This document shows positions 1 to 5,061 of a stretch of 5,061 bases of DNA, piece by piece; position 1 is the stretch's first letter; the number at the start of each line of letters is the position of its first letter. Both the position numbers and the translations under genes were made by a program. The DNA is from an uncultured Ruminococcus sp. (GTDB taxonomy: Bacteria > Bacillota_A > Clostridia > Oscillospirales > Ruminococcaceae), in the NCBI GenBank assembly GCA_902782875.1, contig CACZPE010000278.1, positions 1-5,061 on the forward strand, given 5' to 3'. The notes under the pieces were generated by a model, which was not told where the DNA came from, did not search any database, and saw nothing but the letters and a program-made list of their open reading frames with translations.

Positions 1-56
1 ACGTAGAATAATCGTTTTCTGTGCGGATGTTTTTTGAAAGATATTATGTTTCTTTC

Positions 57-84
57 GGGGCGTGTTTTTTTACAGCCCCTTTTT
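57..84 (+). terminator. Rho-independent terminator for rightward transcription
   Basis: The stem pairs GGGGC-(G)-TGT at 57-65 with ACAGCCCC at 72-79. This gives eight base pairs with one bulged G and a T-rich loop, followed at once by TTTTT at 80-84. The T-run lies on the plus-strand side only; read on the minus strand the stem is followed by CGAAAGAAACAT, which is not a T-tract. The site therefore fits best as the end of a plus-strand gene located left of the window, converging on the permease, whose stop codon is at 87-89. All plus frames close within the first 37 bases (stops at 4-6, 9-11 and 35-37), consistent with a gene tail just inside or left of the edge, but which frame is real cannot be decided. 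It could still serve as a weak bidirectional block. Confidence 0.72.
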
Positions 85-86
85 GT

Positions 87-3000
87 TTATTCCCTGTTCT
101 TGAGCACCTCTGCGGGAGTGATCTTCTTTATCCTGAATATGAGTATCTCGTTTATGACAAGATATATCACAAGCATCGAAGCATATAGCAGACCTATAAG
201 CGGCAGCGGGAACGTAAGATCCATGCAGCAGGCCACATTTGATATAAAGGACGGATATATAGCATCTATCACCGTCTTTGCCAGCGGCATGCACAGCAGT
301 CCGCCCAGTGCGACCACGACAAGATTGCCGTTGAGGTACAGAGAGCGTATCTCACGGTCTCTGAAACCGAATATCTTGATAAGGGATATGCCGTAGGACG
401 AACGGTCTATCATAACCCCCATCATAAGGTACATGACCACGCAGAATATCACTGTGCCTGCGATGATGAGCGTCCATATAAGCGAGTGCATCTTCTCTAT
501 GAATACTCCCGATGCGCGCTCAACGTCCGCCTTCGTAGTCATGCTGTAAAGCCTGCCCTCGTCTATATCAAGGGCCTTGTCGGAGTATACCGCATTGTAG
601 TAGTCCTTTTCCTCACCGAACAGATCGCACATGCTCTCCCTGTTCATGAATATCGTAAACCCGGGGGAATACTCACATACCGACGATACGGTAAAGGTGT
701 ATCCCATGCCCGTTGCATCATCTGAGAAGGTCACCTTGTCGCCTGTCCTGTAGCCGAGCCTTTCAACTATGGAATTGTTTATAACTGCCTTGTTTATGCT
801 CTTTTCGGGATGTGCATCAAAGAAGCTGCTGTCATCGTCTATGCCTATGACGGTAACGCTGAGGTTATACCCCGTGTCATATGTGGTAAGGTCCTTTACG
901 AAGGCTTTCTCACCGCCCGCGGGCGCTTCCTCGGTGGGGTACTTGTACATATACATGTACTCATATTTTGTATCCCTGATATTCTTGTAATTCACGTTGG
1001 AGCACATGGTGTATGTGTTCATGCCGAGCATGACTATGAGCATAGAGAAGAAGAGCCCCAGCAGGATCGTTATCGCCGAACGTATCTCACGCACCATCTG
1101 GCGCACCGCAAACATCGTCCTGAAGGATCTTGTCTTTACGGAAAACTGCCTGTACACCGAATCTGACTGCTCATTCTTCATAAGCGACAGCGCCGTGCGC
1201 GACAGCTTGCTGTTTATGACCGCCGCATTGACCAGTGCGCTGATCAGAGGCGGCAGCACAAAGGCATAGATTATCATATACACAGGATACACCATATCAA
1301 ACTGCGGCAGCGAAAAATAATCATAGGTATCGCCCATCTGATCTCTTATGCCCGCAGGGGTCAACGCCAGCAGAAATCCCGCGGCACCGCCGACAAACGC
1401 GATTATCGTAGGCAGAGTGATATAGTGCCTGAGCAGATCCTTCTTCTTTACGCCGAGAGCATAAAGAGAGCCTATGACACTCGATTCACGCTCTATCTGA
1501 TGCACCACGAACACGGATATGACATAGGAGAACAGTATCAGCATGATGATACCCGCAACAAGGCCTGCCATCCTGTCGAGCACGACATCCCCCGCCGCTG
1601 CGGCTATCCTGATGTTGTCATCGCGTCTGATAAAGGATGTGAGATTGTCGATATCTATCTCAAATACCCTGTCAAGCAGTTCATCCATGTCTTTTTTCAG
1701 GGTATCGGCATTTTCCCTGAATTCAGCCGTGCCGTCCTTGAGCTCCGATGTGCCGTCCCTGAGCTCCTTTGCTCCGTCTGACAGCTCGACAGCTCCCTTT
1801 GAAAGATCGTTTGTGCCTTTTCTCAGATTTTTTGTGCCGCTCACAAGAGTCGACGTACCGCCCGAGAGCTCCTTTGCTCCGTCAGAAAGCGACCTTGCGC
1901 CGTCTGCTGCCGTGCTCACATTCGATGTATATTCATCGATGCCGTTCTTGAATTCGAGCAGGCTGTCAAGGCTCTTTCTGAGCTCGGTTATCTCAGCCTG
2001 TCCCGATACGAGAGCCAGCCCGTCAAGCACAGTACCGTAATTGTCCCTTGTGAGGGTGACAGTCAGACCGTATGACGACAGCGAGCTCTGCACCGTTGCA
2101 AGATAGTTGTCAAAGAGCGCATCCGCACCGCCCGACAGCTGTGCGCCGTAGGCATCGAGATGAGCCATACCGTCTGACAGCTCCTTTGCGCCGTCGGAAA
2201 GTTTCTTTGCGCCCGAGTCGAGCTTTGCTGCACCGTCATCGAGTTCCTTTACGCCGTCTTTCAGCTCCTTGGCGCCGTCGGAAAGTTCCCCTGCCCCGTC
2301 GGACAGCTTCTTTGCTCCGTCGTCAAGCTCCCCTGCTCCGTCATCGAGTTCTGCAGTGGCATCACAAAGTTCATCCACGCTGTCTTCTATCTTCTGTCTG
2401 TCGTTGAGTATATCATCTATGGTCTCCCTGAAGTATTTATCCGTCACCTTTGTTGCATCGAAGTCAAGATTTGTTATCCTGTCCTTTACATCGTCATCCG
2501 TAACCCCGCTCCCGAGACGATAGGCATAGGTATAGTCCTCCGCCTTCTGTGTGCCGCTGTCCCTGATCTCATCGTACTGCTCATCCGTCACGAAGATAAG
2601 TCCGAAAAGCTCGCTCTGCACCGCAGTATCCGAGAAGTTCGCAAGCATATTGTCATAGTCGGGCACAGTGCCAATACCAGTTATCACGAAGCTGTAGCCG
2701 CCTGCGGTGAGGGTATCGCCGGTATGCACTCCGTTTACCTCAGAGAAGCGCTTTTCTATCACTGCTTCGCCGCTTTTTTCCGCAAGTCTGCCCTCGTCGA
2801 GCTGGATAAGGTCGATATCCTTTCTGTTTCTGAACATCCTGACCTTCTGACCGTTGTGTATATCAAGATCAAGGCTGAACATCTCCTCTATCAGGGTACC
2901 GCCATGCGCTACCTCTGAAAGCTCCTCGCTGCTCAGCGGCAGAAATACCGAGAACTGCCCGTCCTCTACCATATTTATCTTTGTTTGCTCCTGCGTACCC

Positions 3001-3137
3001 TGTATGATCACATCAGAGGATACCACTATGCTCGTGACAAGGAATATACCCATCACTATCAGCAGCATAAGTGCAAGATACCGCCCGAAGTTTGACCGCA
3101 GATCACGCAGCAGCCTTTTCCTAAGTACACTGTTCAT
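87..3137 (-). CDS. FtsX/MacB-family ABC transporter permease with extracellular DG-heptad arrays
   Basis: Integral membrane subunit of an ABC transporter (1016 aa) that should work with the ATPase encoded just upstream. About eight membrane segments fall into two FtsX-like modules: near residues 20-40, then 524-545, 572-593 and 617-641; and near 688-708, then 886-909, 937-957 and 976-1001. Each module has an extracellular domain after its first helix (about 42-520 and 710-884) and ends in a similar motif, TALSLMK at about 648 and TPAEVLK at about 1007, as in tandem FtsX proteins. The first extracellular domain holds two runs of LxDGAKE heptads (263-339 and 409-471), likely long helical stalks. 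Start choice: ATG at 3137-3135 lies 6 nt behind GGAGGA (3144-3149) and overlaps the ATPase stop as TGATG; a GTG one codon upstream (3140) is only 3 nt from that site. In this family work is often mechanical, such as moving lipids, peptides or antimicrobials across or out of the envelope. The substrate here is unknown. Confidence 0.93.
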   Translation of the reverse strand: MNSVLRKRLLRDLRSNFGRYLALMLLIVMGIFLVTSIVVSSDVIIQGTQEQTKINMVEDGQFSVFLPLSSEELSEVAHGGTLIEEMFSLDLDIHNGQKVRMFRNRKDIDLIQLDEGRLAEKSGEAVIEKRFSEVNGVHTGDTLTAGGYSFVITGIGTVPDYDNMLANFSDTAVQSELFGLIFVTDEQYDEIRDSGTQKAEDYTYAYRLGSGVTDDDVKDRITNLDFDATKVTDKYFRETIDDILNDRQKIEDSVDELCDATAELDDGAGELDDGAKKLSDGAGELSDGAKELKDGVKELDDGAAKLDSGAKKLSDGAKELSDGMAHLDAYGAQLSGGADALFDNYLATVQSSLSSYGLTVTLTRDNYGTVLDGLALVSGQAEITELRKSLDSLLEFKNGIDEYTSNVSTAADGARSLSDGAKELSGGTSTLVSGTKNLRKGTNDLSKGAVELSDGAKELRDGTSELKDGTAEFRENADTLKKDMDELLDRVFEIDIDNLTSFIRRDDNIRIAAAAGDVVLDRMAGLVAGIIMLILFSYVISVFVVHQIERESSVIGSLYALGVKKKDLLRHYITLPTIIAFVGGAAGFLLALTPAGIRDQMGDTYDYFSLPQFDMVYPVYMIIYAFVLPPLISALVNAAVINSKLSRTALSLMKNEQSDSVYRQFSVKTRSFRTMFAVRQMVREIRSAITILLGLFFSMLIVMLGMNTYTMCSNVNYKNIRDTKYEYMYMYKYPTEEAPAGGEKAFVKDLTTYDTGYNLSVTVIGIDDDSSFFDAHPEKSINKAVINNSIVERLGYRTGDKVTFSDDATGMGYTFTVSSVCEYSPGFTIFMNRESMCDLFGEEKDYYNAVYSDKALDIDEGRLYSMTTKADVERASGVFIEKMHSLIWTLIIAGTVIFCVVMYLMMGVMIDRSSYGISLIKIFGFRDREIRSLYLNGNLVVVALGGLLCMPLAKTVIDAIYPSFISNVACCMDLTFPLPLIGLLYASMLVIYLVINEILIFRIKKITPAEVLKNRE
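1725..1913 (-). repeat. Second DG-heptad array (21-bp coding repeat)
   Basis: Nine consecutive seven-residue units encoded by degenerate 21-bp repeats, residues about 409-471 of the permease. Units include SLSDGAK, ELSGGTS, NLRKGTN, ELSDGAK, ELRDGTS and ELKDGTA. The hydrophobic residue (mostly Leu) is at a fixed heptad position and Gly at the fifth. Near-identical DNA is seen between units, for example GAGCTCCTTTGCTCCGTC on the plus strand at about 1759 and again at about 1866. Such arrays can change in number by slippage or recombination. Confidence 0.85.
2121..2351 (-). repeat. First DG-heptad array (21-bp coding repeat)
   Basis: Eleven uninterrupted seven-residue units encoded by 21-bp repeats, residues about 263-339 of the permease. 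They read ELDDGAG, ELDDGAK, KLSDGAG, ELSDGAK, ELKDGVK, ELDDGAA, KLDSGAK, KLSDGAK, ELSDGMA, HLDAYGA and QLSGGAD; the last two are degenerate. The same kind of repeat is known from YhgE/Pip-type envelope proteins and some large Gram-positive exporters, where it is predicted to form extended helical structure outside the membrane. A globular-looking stretch of about 70 residues separates it from the second array. Confidence 0.88.
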
Positions 3138-3149
3138 CACAGATCCTCC
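3135..3149 (-). promoter_or_regulatory. Ribosome binding site and TGATG stop-start overlap joining ATPase and permease
   Basis: GGAGGA (minus strand, 3149-3144) lies inside the last codons of the ATPase gene, 6 nt before the permease ATG. The ATPase stop TGA (3139-3137) overlaps that ATG by one base. This decides the ATG over the adjacent GTG at 3140 and suggests translational coupling, which would keep the two subunits in proportion. Confidence 0.8.
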
Positions 3150-3838
3150 AGTTCAGATGCGGGTATTCTTGTTTCGTTGATATAATCCTTTCTGATAAGT
3201 CCGTCCTTGACGATAAGCACCTTGTGTACCATATTCTTTATGGAATTGTTATGAGTGACTATCAGCATGGTCATACCGTATTTCCTGTTTATCTCCTCAA
3301 GCAGCACAAGTATATCCCTTGATGTCTTTGAATCAAGAGCGCCTGTCGGCTCGTCGCAGAGAAGCAGCTTGGGATTCTTGATAAGCGCCCTTGCTATAGC
3401 GCAGCGCTGCTGCTGACCGCCCGAAAGCTGTGACGGGAATTTGTTCTGATGCTCGGTGAGTCCCAGGGTCTCCAGCAGCTCGTCCATATTCAGCGGATCC
3501 TCCGCAAGGTATTCGCATACCTGTATATTCTCCCTCACAGTGAGATTGGGCACAAGATTATAGAACTGGAATATGAATCCCAGATTGTCGCGCCTGTAGT
3601 CAGAAAGCTCTGCGGGCTTGAGTCCGAATATCTCCTTGCCGTCAACCTTTACCGAGCCCGAATCCATGGTATCAAGGCCGCCTATGCAGTTTAGCAGCGT
3701 GGATTTGCCCGAGCCCGATGTTCCCTGTATGACGCACATCTGCCCCTTTTCCACCGATGTGGATATCCCCTTCAGCACCTGTATAAAGCTGGTGTCCTTG
3801 CCGTAGCTTTTCTTTACATCTTTTACCTCAAGATACAT
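3137..3838 (-). CDS. ABC transporter ATP-binding protein (MacB/LolD/FtsE-type)
   Basis: Cytoplasmic ATPase, 233 aa, that powers the FtsX-type permease encoded directly downstream. The motifs are complete. Walker A is GTSGSGKST (39-47), the Q-loop is FIFQFYNL with Gln91, the signature is LSGGQQQR (138-145), Walker B is LLLCDEPT (158-165), the D-loop is ALDS (167-170) and the H-loop has His196 in IVTHN. The LSGGQQQR and DEPTGALD combination is typical of the MacB/LolD/BceA branch that serves FtsX permeases. Start choice: ATG at 3838-3836 follows AAAGGAG (3846-3852) by 7 nt, and the sequence MYLEVKDVKKSYG matches the usual start of the family. An in-frame ATG at 3886 would add 16 basic residues (MSGDIQ...) but has no well placed ribosome site. 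The stop TGA shares its final A with the permease ATG, so translation of the two is probably coupled. No promoter or terminator is evident between this gene and the TetR gene upstream. Confidence 0.95.
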   Translation of the reverse strand: MYLEVKDVKKSYGKDTSFIQVLKGISTSVEKGQMCVIQGTSGSGKSTLLNCIGGLDTMDSGSVKVDGKEIFGLKPAELSDYRRDNLGFIFQFYNLVPNLTVRENIQVCEYLAEDPLNMDELLETLGLTEHQNKFPSQLSGGQQQRCAIARALIKNPKLLLCDEPTGALDSKTSRDILVLLEEINRKYGMTMLIVTHNNSIKNMVHKVLIVKDGLIRKDYINETRIPASELEDL

Positions 3839-3855
3839 ATCTGTTCTCCTTTCTT

Positions 3856-3900
3856 TTATGCGTATGCGCTGTATATCTCCCGACATACCGGCGTATACAT
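3856..3900 (-). CDS. Possible 14-residue small ORF between regulator and ATPase
   Basis: The ORF encodes MYTPVCREIYSAYA and closes with TAA at 3858-3856. It has its own purine-rich site, AAGGAG at 3910-3905, 4 nt before the ATG, which is slightly short. Its stop codon lies 3 nt before the AAAGGAG site of the ATPase gene. The well formed ribosome site has no other start codon at a good distance, which is the main reason to list it. It could instead be a chance frame, or a short leader whose translation opens or loads the ATPase start. A second, overlapping frame (3828-3920, 30 basic residues beginning MNREGALC) has only a weak ribosome site. No homology is claimed. Confidence 0.25.
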   Translation of the reverse strand: MYTPVCREIYSAYA

Positions 3901-3932
3901 AACGCTCCTTCTCTGTTCATGGTCAGTCTTTC

Positions 3933-4547
3933 TTAGATATCATCCTCAAACACATAGTTCATCCAGGACGTTATGAACATATCCATCATGGGCTTTATAA
4001 GCTCAAGCGCCTTCTCCTTGTCAGGCTCGTGGTTCATCATATGATCGAATGCATCCACCTGCATATGTGTCATATAGTGCAGCATATAGTGATTTACTCT
4101 CTTGCCCGGCAGTGCGGCGGCATATCTCTGCGCCAGCTTTGCATACTCCGCATCGAGCATGTCTATTATATTGTCGAGTATATTCTCATACACAGAGCCG
4201 TGGGCCTTGTCAAACAGCAGCATCATCACATCGTAGTGGTCGTACAGAAATCCGACTATCTTCTTTCCGAACTCGTCATGGTCGCCCTGTACATGGACAT
4301 ATGTCCCGGGATCCTCATCCTCTTCCTCGGCAAAATGCTCATGCATTATTTCCATAAAGCCCTCGAGCGCTTCATTCACCACCGCGCCGAAAAGCCCGTT
4401 CTTGTCCTTGAAGAAGAAGTATACCGCCCCTGTAGTGAGACCCGCATCTGCGGCAATCTTGCGAAGGGATGCCTTTGCAAAGCCCTTTTCCGCAAATTCT
4501 GCGCGCGCGCATTTTATCAGCTTGTCTCTGCTTTCCTTGTCGCTCAT
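3933..4547 (-). CDS. TetR-family transcriptional regulator
   Basis: DNA-binding repressor, 204 aa, a normal length for TetR proteins. The N-terminal three-helix domain spans about residues 6-52. Its helix-turn-helix runs SLRKIAADAGLTTGAVYFFFK (27-47 region), with the recognition helix around TTGAVYFFF, matching the family pattern. The C-terminal ligand and dimer domain (about 60-204) is not assignable to a named subgroup. It carries an acidic stretch EEEDEDP (74-80) and an unusual His/Met-rich helix at 153-173. Start: ATG at 4547-4545 follows AAGGAGG (4560-4554) by 6 nt. The gene is first in the operon, 94 nt before the ATPase start, and has a palindrome over its promoter, so it very likely represses itself together with the transporter. 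The inducing ligand is probably related to what the transporter handles, but nothing in the sequence names it. Confidence 0.93.
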   Translation of the reverse strand: MSDKESRDKLIKCARAEFAEKGFAKASLRKIAADAGLTTGAVYFFFKDKNGLFGAVVNEALEGFMEIMHEHFAEEEDEDPGTYVHVQGDHDEFGKKIVGFLYDHYDVMMLLFDKAHGSVYENILDNIIDMLDAEYAKLAQRYAAALPGKRVNHYMLHYMTHMQVDAFDHMMNHEPDKEKALELIKPMMDMFITSWMNYVFEDDI

Positions 4548-4562
4548 AAACGCCCTCCTTAG

Positions 4563-4588
4563 ATAACAGCGTTACGTAACAATGTTAT
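4563..4588. promoter_or_regulatory. Probable TetR operator (26-bp palindrome over the tetR-gene promoter)
   Basis: The symmetrical sequence is ATAACA (4563-4568), two mismatched positions, the perfect palindrome GTTACGTAAC (4571-4580), two mismatched positions, and TGTTAT (4583-4588); 11 of 13 pairs match. It can also be read as two tandem copies of TAACNNNGTTA (4564-4574 and 4577-4587) whose centres are 13 bp apart, which would allow two dimers on one site. It covers the start-side end of the -10 box and the expected transcription start of the adjacent TetR gene, the classic position for autorepression. Confidence 0.78.
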
Positions 4589-4615
4589 GTTAGCATATAT
4601 TTCCGCATTTGTCAA
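4587..4615 (-). promoter_or_regulatory. Sigma-70/SigA-type promoter of the TetR-ABC operon
   Basis: On the minus strand, TTGACA (4615-4610) is followed by 17 bp and TAACAT (4592-4587), which is preceded by TGC, an extended -10 element that can compensate for the 4/6 -10 box. The start point should be near 4580, giving a leader of about 33 nt before the ATG at 4547. The palindrome at 4563-4588 overlaps it. No other promoter is evident in front of the ATPase or permease gene, so all three genes are probably transcribed from here. Confidence 0.75.
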
Positions 4616-4634
4616 GAGGAAATTTCAGATTTGT

Positions 4635-4658
4635 ATAAATGAACAACCATTCATTTAT
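4635..4658. promoter_or_regulatory. Second operator-like inverted repeat
   Basis: Perfect 9-bp arms ATAAATGAA (4635-4643) and TTCATTTAT (4650-4658) flank the 6-bp spacer CAACCA. The size, spacing and TGAAC/TTCA core resemble operators of TetR-family proteins. The centre lies about 34 bp upstream of the -35 box of the leftward promoter and about 150 bp upstream of the rightward promoter. It has no T-run on either side and very little GC, so it is unlikely to be a terminator. Whether the local TetR protein or another regulator binds it is unknown; its half-sites differ from those of 4563-4588. Confidence 0.5.
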
Positions 4659-4707
4659 TCTCCTGCGGCTGATTTGTTATCCTGTGTAAATATCGGGACC
4701 CTGTTTT

Positions 4708-4724
4708 GTATATATCGTATATAC
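4708..4724. repeat. AT-rich palindrome GTATATA-TCG-TATATAC
   Basis: Perfect 7-bp arms around a TCG centre. The 3' part ATATACG (4719-4725) recurs directly at 4746-4752, 27 bp on. The stretch from about 4700 to 4790 is mostly alternating AT and lies just upstream of the rightward promoter. It may be a regulator site or simply easily melted, bendable DNA. No gene is visible in 4616-4790. Confidence 0.3.
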
Positions 4725-4790
4725 GGCCTTTCGGAATATATGCAGATATACGAATATACTATATTATAGCCCTCAATTTATGAATTATGA

Positions 4791-4819
4791 TTGACAAATA
4801 TGGATTTTGTGTGTATAAT
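4791..4819 (+). promoter_or_regulatory. Strong rightward sigma-70/SigA-type promoter
   Basis: Consensus TTGACA (4791-4796), a 17-bp spacer and consensus TATAAT (4814-4819), all twelve positions matching. Transcription should start near 4826. This is the only signal for rightward transcription here and implies a gene or RNA on the plus strand continuing past the window end, divergent from the TetR operon. A short inverted repeat, GTGA-N6-TCAC (4827-4840), sits right at the predicted start. Confidence 0.85.
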
Positions 4820-4856
4820 GAATATAGTGATAATCGTCACAAATCCGTGTAAAAGG

Positions 4857-4912
4857 GGGAGATCATCGATATGGGTATATCCGATGCATTATCCGTAAGG
4901 ATAAAAGCTCCC
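4857..4912 (+). ncRNA. Candidate structured leader RNA (three-way junction)
   Basis: About 30 nt after the predicted transcript start the RNA can form three stems. A closing stem pairs GGGAG (4857-4861) with CTCCC (4908-4912). Hairpin A pairs CATCGATAT (4864-4872) with ATAT and CGATG (4877-4880, 4882-4886), with one bulged C at 4881 and loop GGGU. Hairpin B pairs TTATCC (4889-4894) with GGATAA (4899-4904) around the GNRA tetraloop GUAA. The junction strands are only 2-3 nt. It does not match the conserved residues I remember of the purine, TPP, c-di-GMP, THF, fluoride or preQ1 classes. Folding is worked out by eye; a regulatory role is inference. No expression platform or terminator is evident before the window ends. 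Confidence 0.35.
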
Positions 4913-4927
4913 GTATCCGTTATGTGA
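4871..4927 (+). CDS. Possible 18-residue leader peptide
   Basis: The ORF encodes MGISDALSVRIKAPVSVM and ends in TGA. A purine run GGGGGAG (4855-4861) lies 9 nt upstream, an imperfect Shine-Dalgarno sequence, and the strong promoter at 4791-4819 would produce a 5' leader of about 45 nt. It sits inside the candidate three-way junction, whose closing stem would hide the ribosome site, so translation and RNA folding would compete. It has no run of one regulatory amino acid as in classical attenuation peptides and no membrane segment. It may be a real small protein, a leader peptide for a gene beyond the window, or chance. Confidence 0.3.
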   Translation: MGISDALSVRIKAPVSVM

Positions 4928-5061
4928 TCTGAGATCTATTGCATACCAGTGCGGGCAGCTTTATAAAAAATGCAGAGGCAAAAAAATTTATTGTACTTTT
5001 CTGTTATTCTTTCGGTTAAAGAGACAAAGGGAAACCAAGGGACATAACCCCGCAGAAAAAA
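4928..5061 (+). other. Transcribed AT-rich stretch with no convincing gene
   Basis: This is presumably untranslated leader of the rightward transcript. It contains long A-runs (4965-4970, 4980-4986, 5056-5061), a short hairpin TCTTT/AAAGA near 5010-5023 and a G/C-rich patch, GGG...ACCCC, near 5040-5052. A 25-codon frame at 4970-5047 (MQRQKNLLYF...) has no ribosome site and is not called. I recognise no RNA family and see no full terminator. Confidence 0.4.

Noticed and set aside
37..57. GAAAG/CTTTC inverted repeat as a leftward terminator
   Set aside because: Only five weak pairs, and the T-run needed on the minus strand after the stem is an A-run instead.
2072..2523. Plus-strand open frames rich in Arg or Ser opposite the DG-repeat region
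   Set aside because: They are antisense shadows of the 21-bp coding repeats in the permease; they have no ribosome sites and low-complexity composition.
3839..3886. N-terminal extension of the ATPase from ATG at 3886
   Set aside because: The only nearby purine-rich site is about 18 nt away, whereas ATG at 3838 has AAAGGAG at 7 nt and matches the family's usual start.
4029..4562. Plus-strand open frame of 177 codons opposite the TetR gene
   Set aside because: It lies antisense to a complete TetR gene with clear HTH motif and ribosome site, has no plausible start signal, and its protein resembles no family.
4763..4768. TATAAT on the minus strand as an additional leftward promoter
   Set aside because: No -35 box resembling TTGACA is found at 16-18 bp, and a much better leftward promoter exists at 4587-4615.
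4587..4769. Plus-strand frame of 60 codons in the intergenic region
   Set aside because: It has no ribosome site, starts inside the leftward promoter and operator, and covers the second inverted repeat; no promoter drives it.
4928..4960. CTGAGAT followed by ACC, reminiscent of part of a TPP riboswitch
   Set aside because: The other conserved TPP blocks (GGGTGC before it and the CTGATCTGG...CCAGCG-type block after it) are missing.
5021..5052. AAAGGGAAACC...GGGAC, reminiscent of a c-di-GMP-I riboswitch core
   Set aside because: The stem between AAACC and GGGAC is absent and the later conserved blocks do not follow before the window ends.

Overview
The window carries one clear leftward (minus-strand) operon and, to its right, an AT-rich regulatory region with a strong rightward promoter whose gene lies beyond the window edge. 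Codon use rich in ATA isoleucine, roughly balanced base composition, strong AGGAGG-type ribosome binding sites and a 'DG-repeat' FtsX permease point to a Gram-positive Clostridia-type bacterium. A Ruminococcus-like (Oscillospiraceae) source is my best guess, but it is inference from style and not from any marker gene.

Layout from left to right: (1) 1-86, the edge of a convergent neighbour, with a rho-independent terminator that works for rightward transcription. (2) 87-3137 minus, a large two-module FtsX/MacB-type ABC permease with two long heptad DG-repeat arrays in its extracellular part. (3) 3137-3838 minus, its ATPase, whose stop codon overlaps the permease start as TGATG. (4) A 94-nt spacer holding a possible 14-codon reading frame. 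(5) 3933-4547 minus, a TetR-family regulator. (6) 4548-4790, control region: a sigma-70-type promoter for the TetR gene overlapped by a long palindrome, a second operator-like inverted repeat upstream, and an AT-rich palindrome. (7) 4791-5061, a near-ideal rightward promoter followed by an RNA leader that can be drawn as a compact three-way junction and contains a possible 18-codon ORF. No downstream gene start is convincing before the window ends.

Working model: the TetR protein represses its own promoter through the palindrome at its -10/+1 region, and so controls the co-transcribed ATPase and permease. A ligand, probably a membrane-active or otherwise toxic compound handled by the transporter, would relieve repression. 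The substrate cannot be read from the sequence. The operon is a familiar type. The least explained part is the structured leader behind the rightward promoter.
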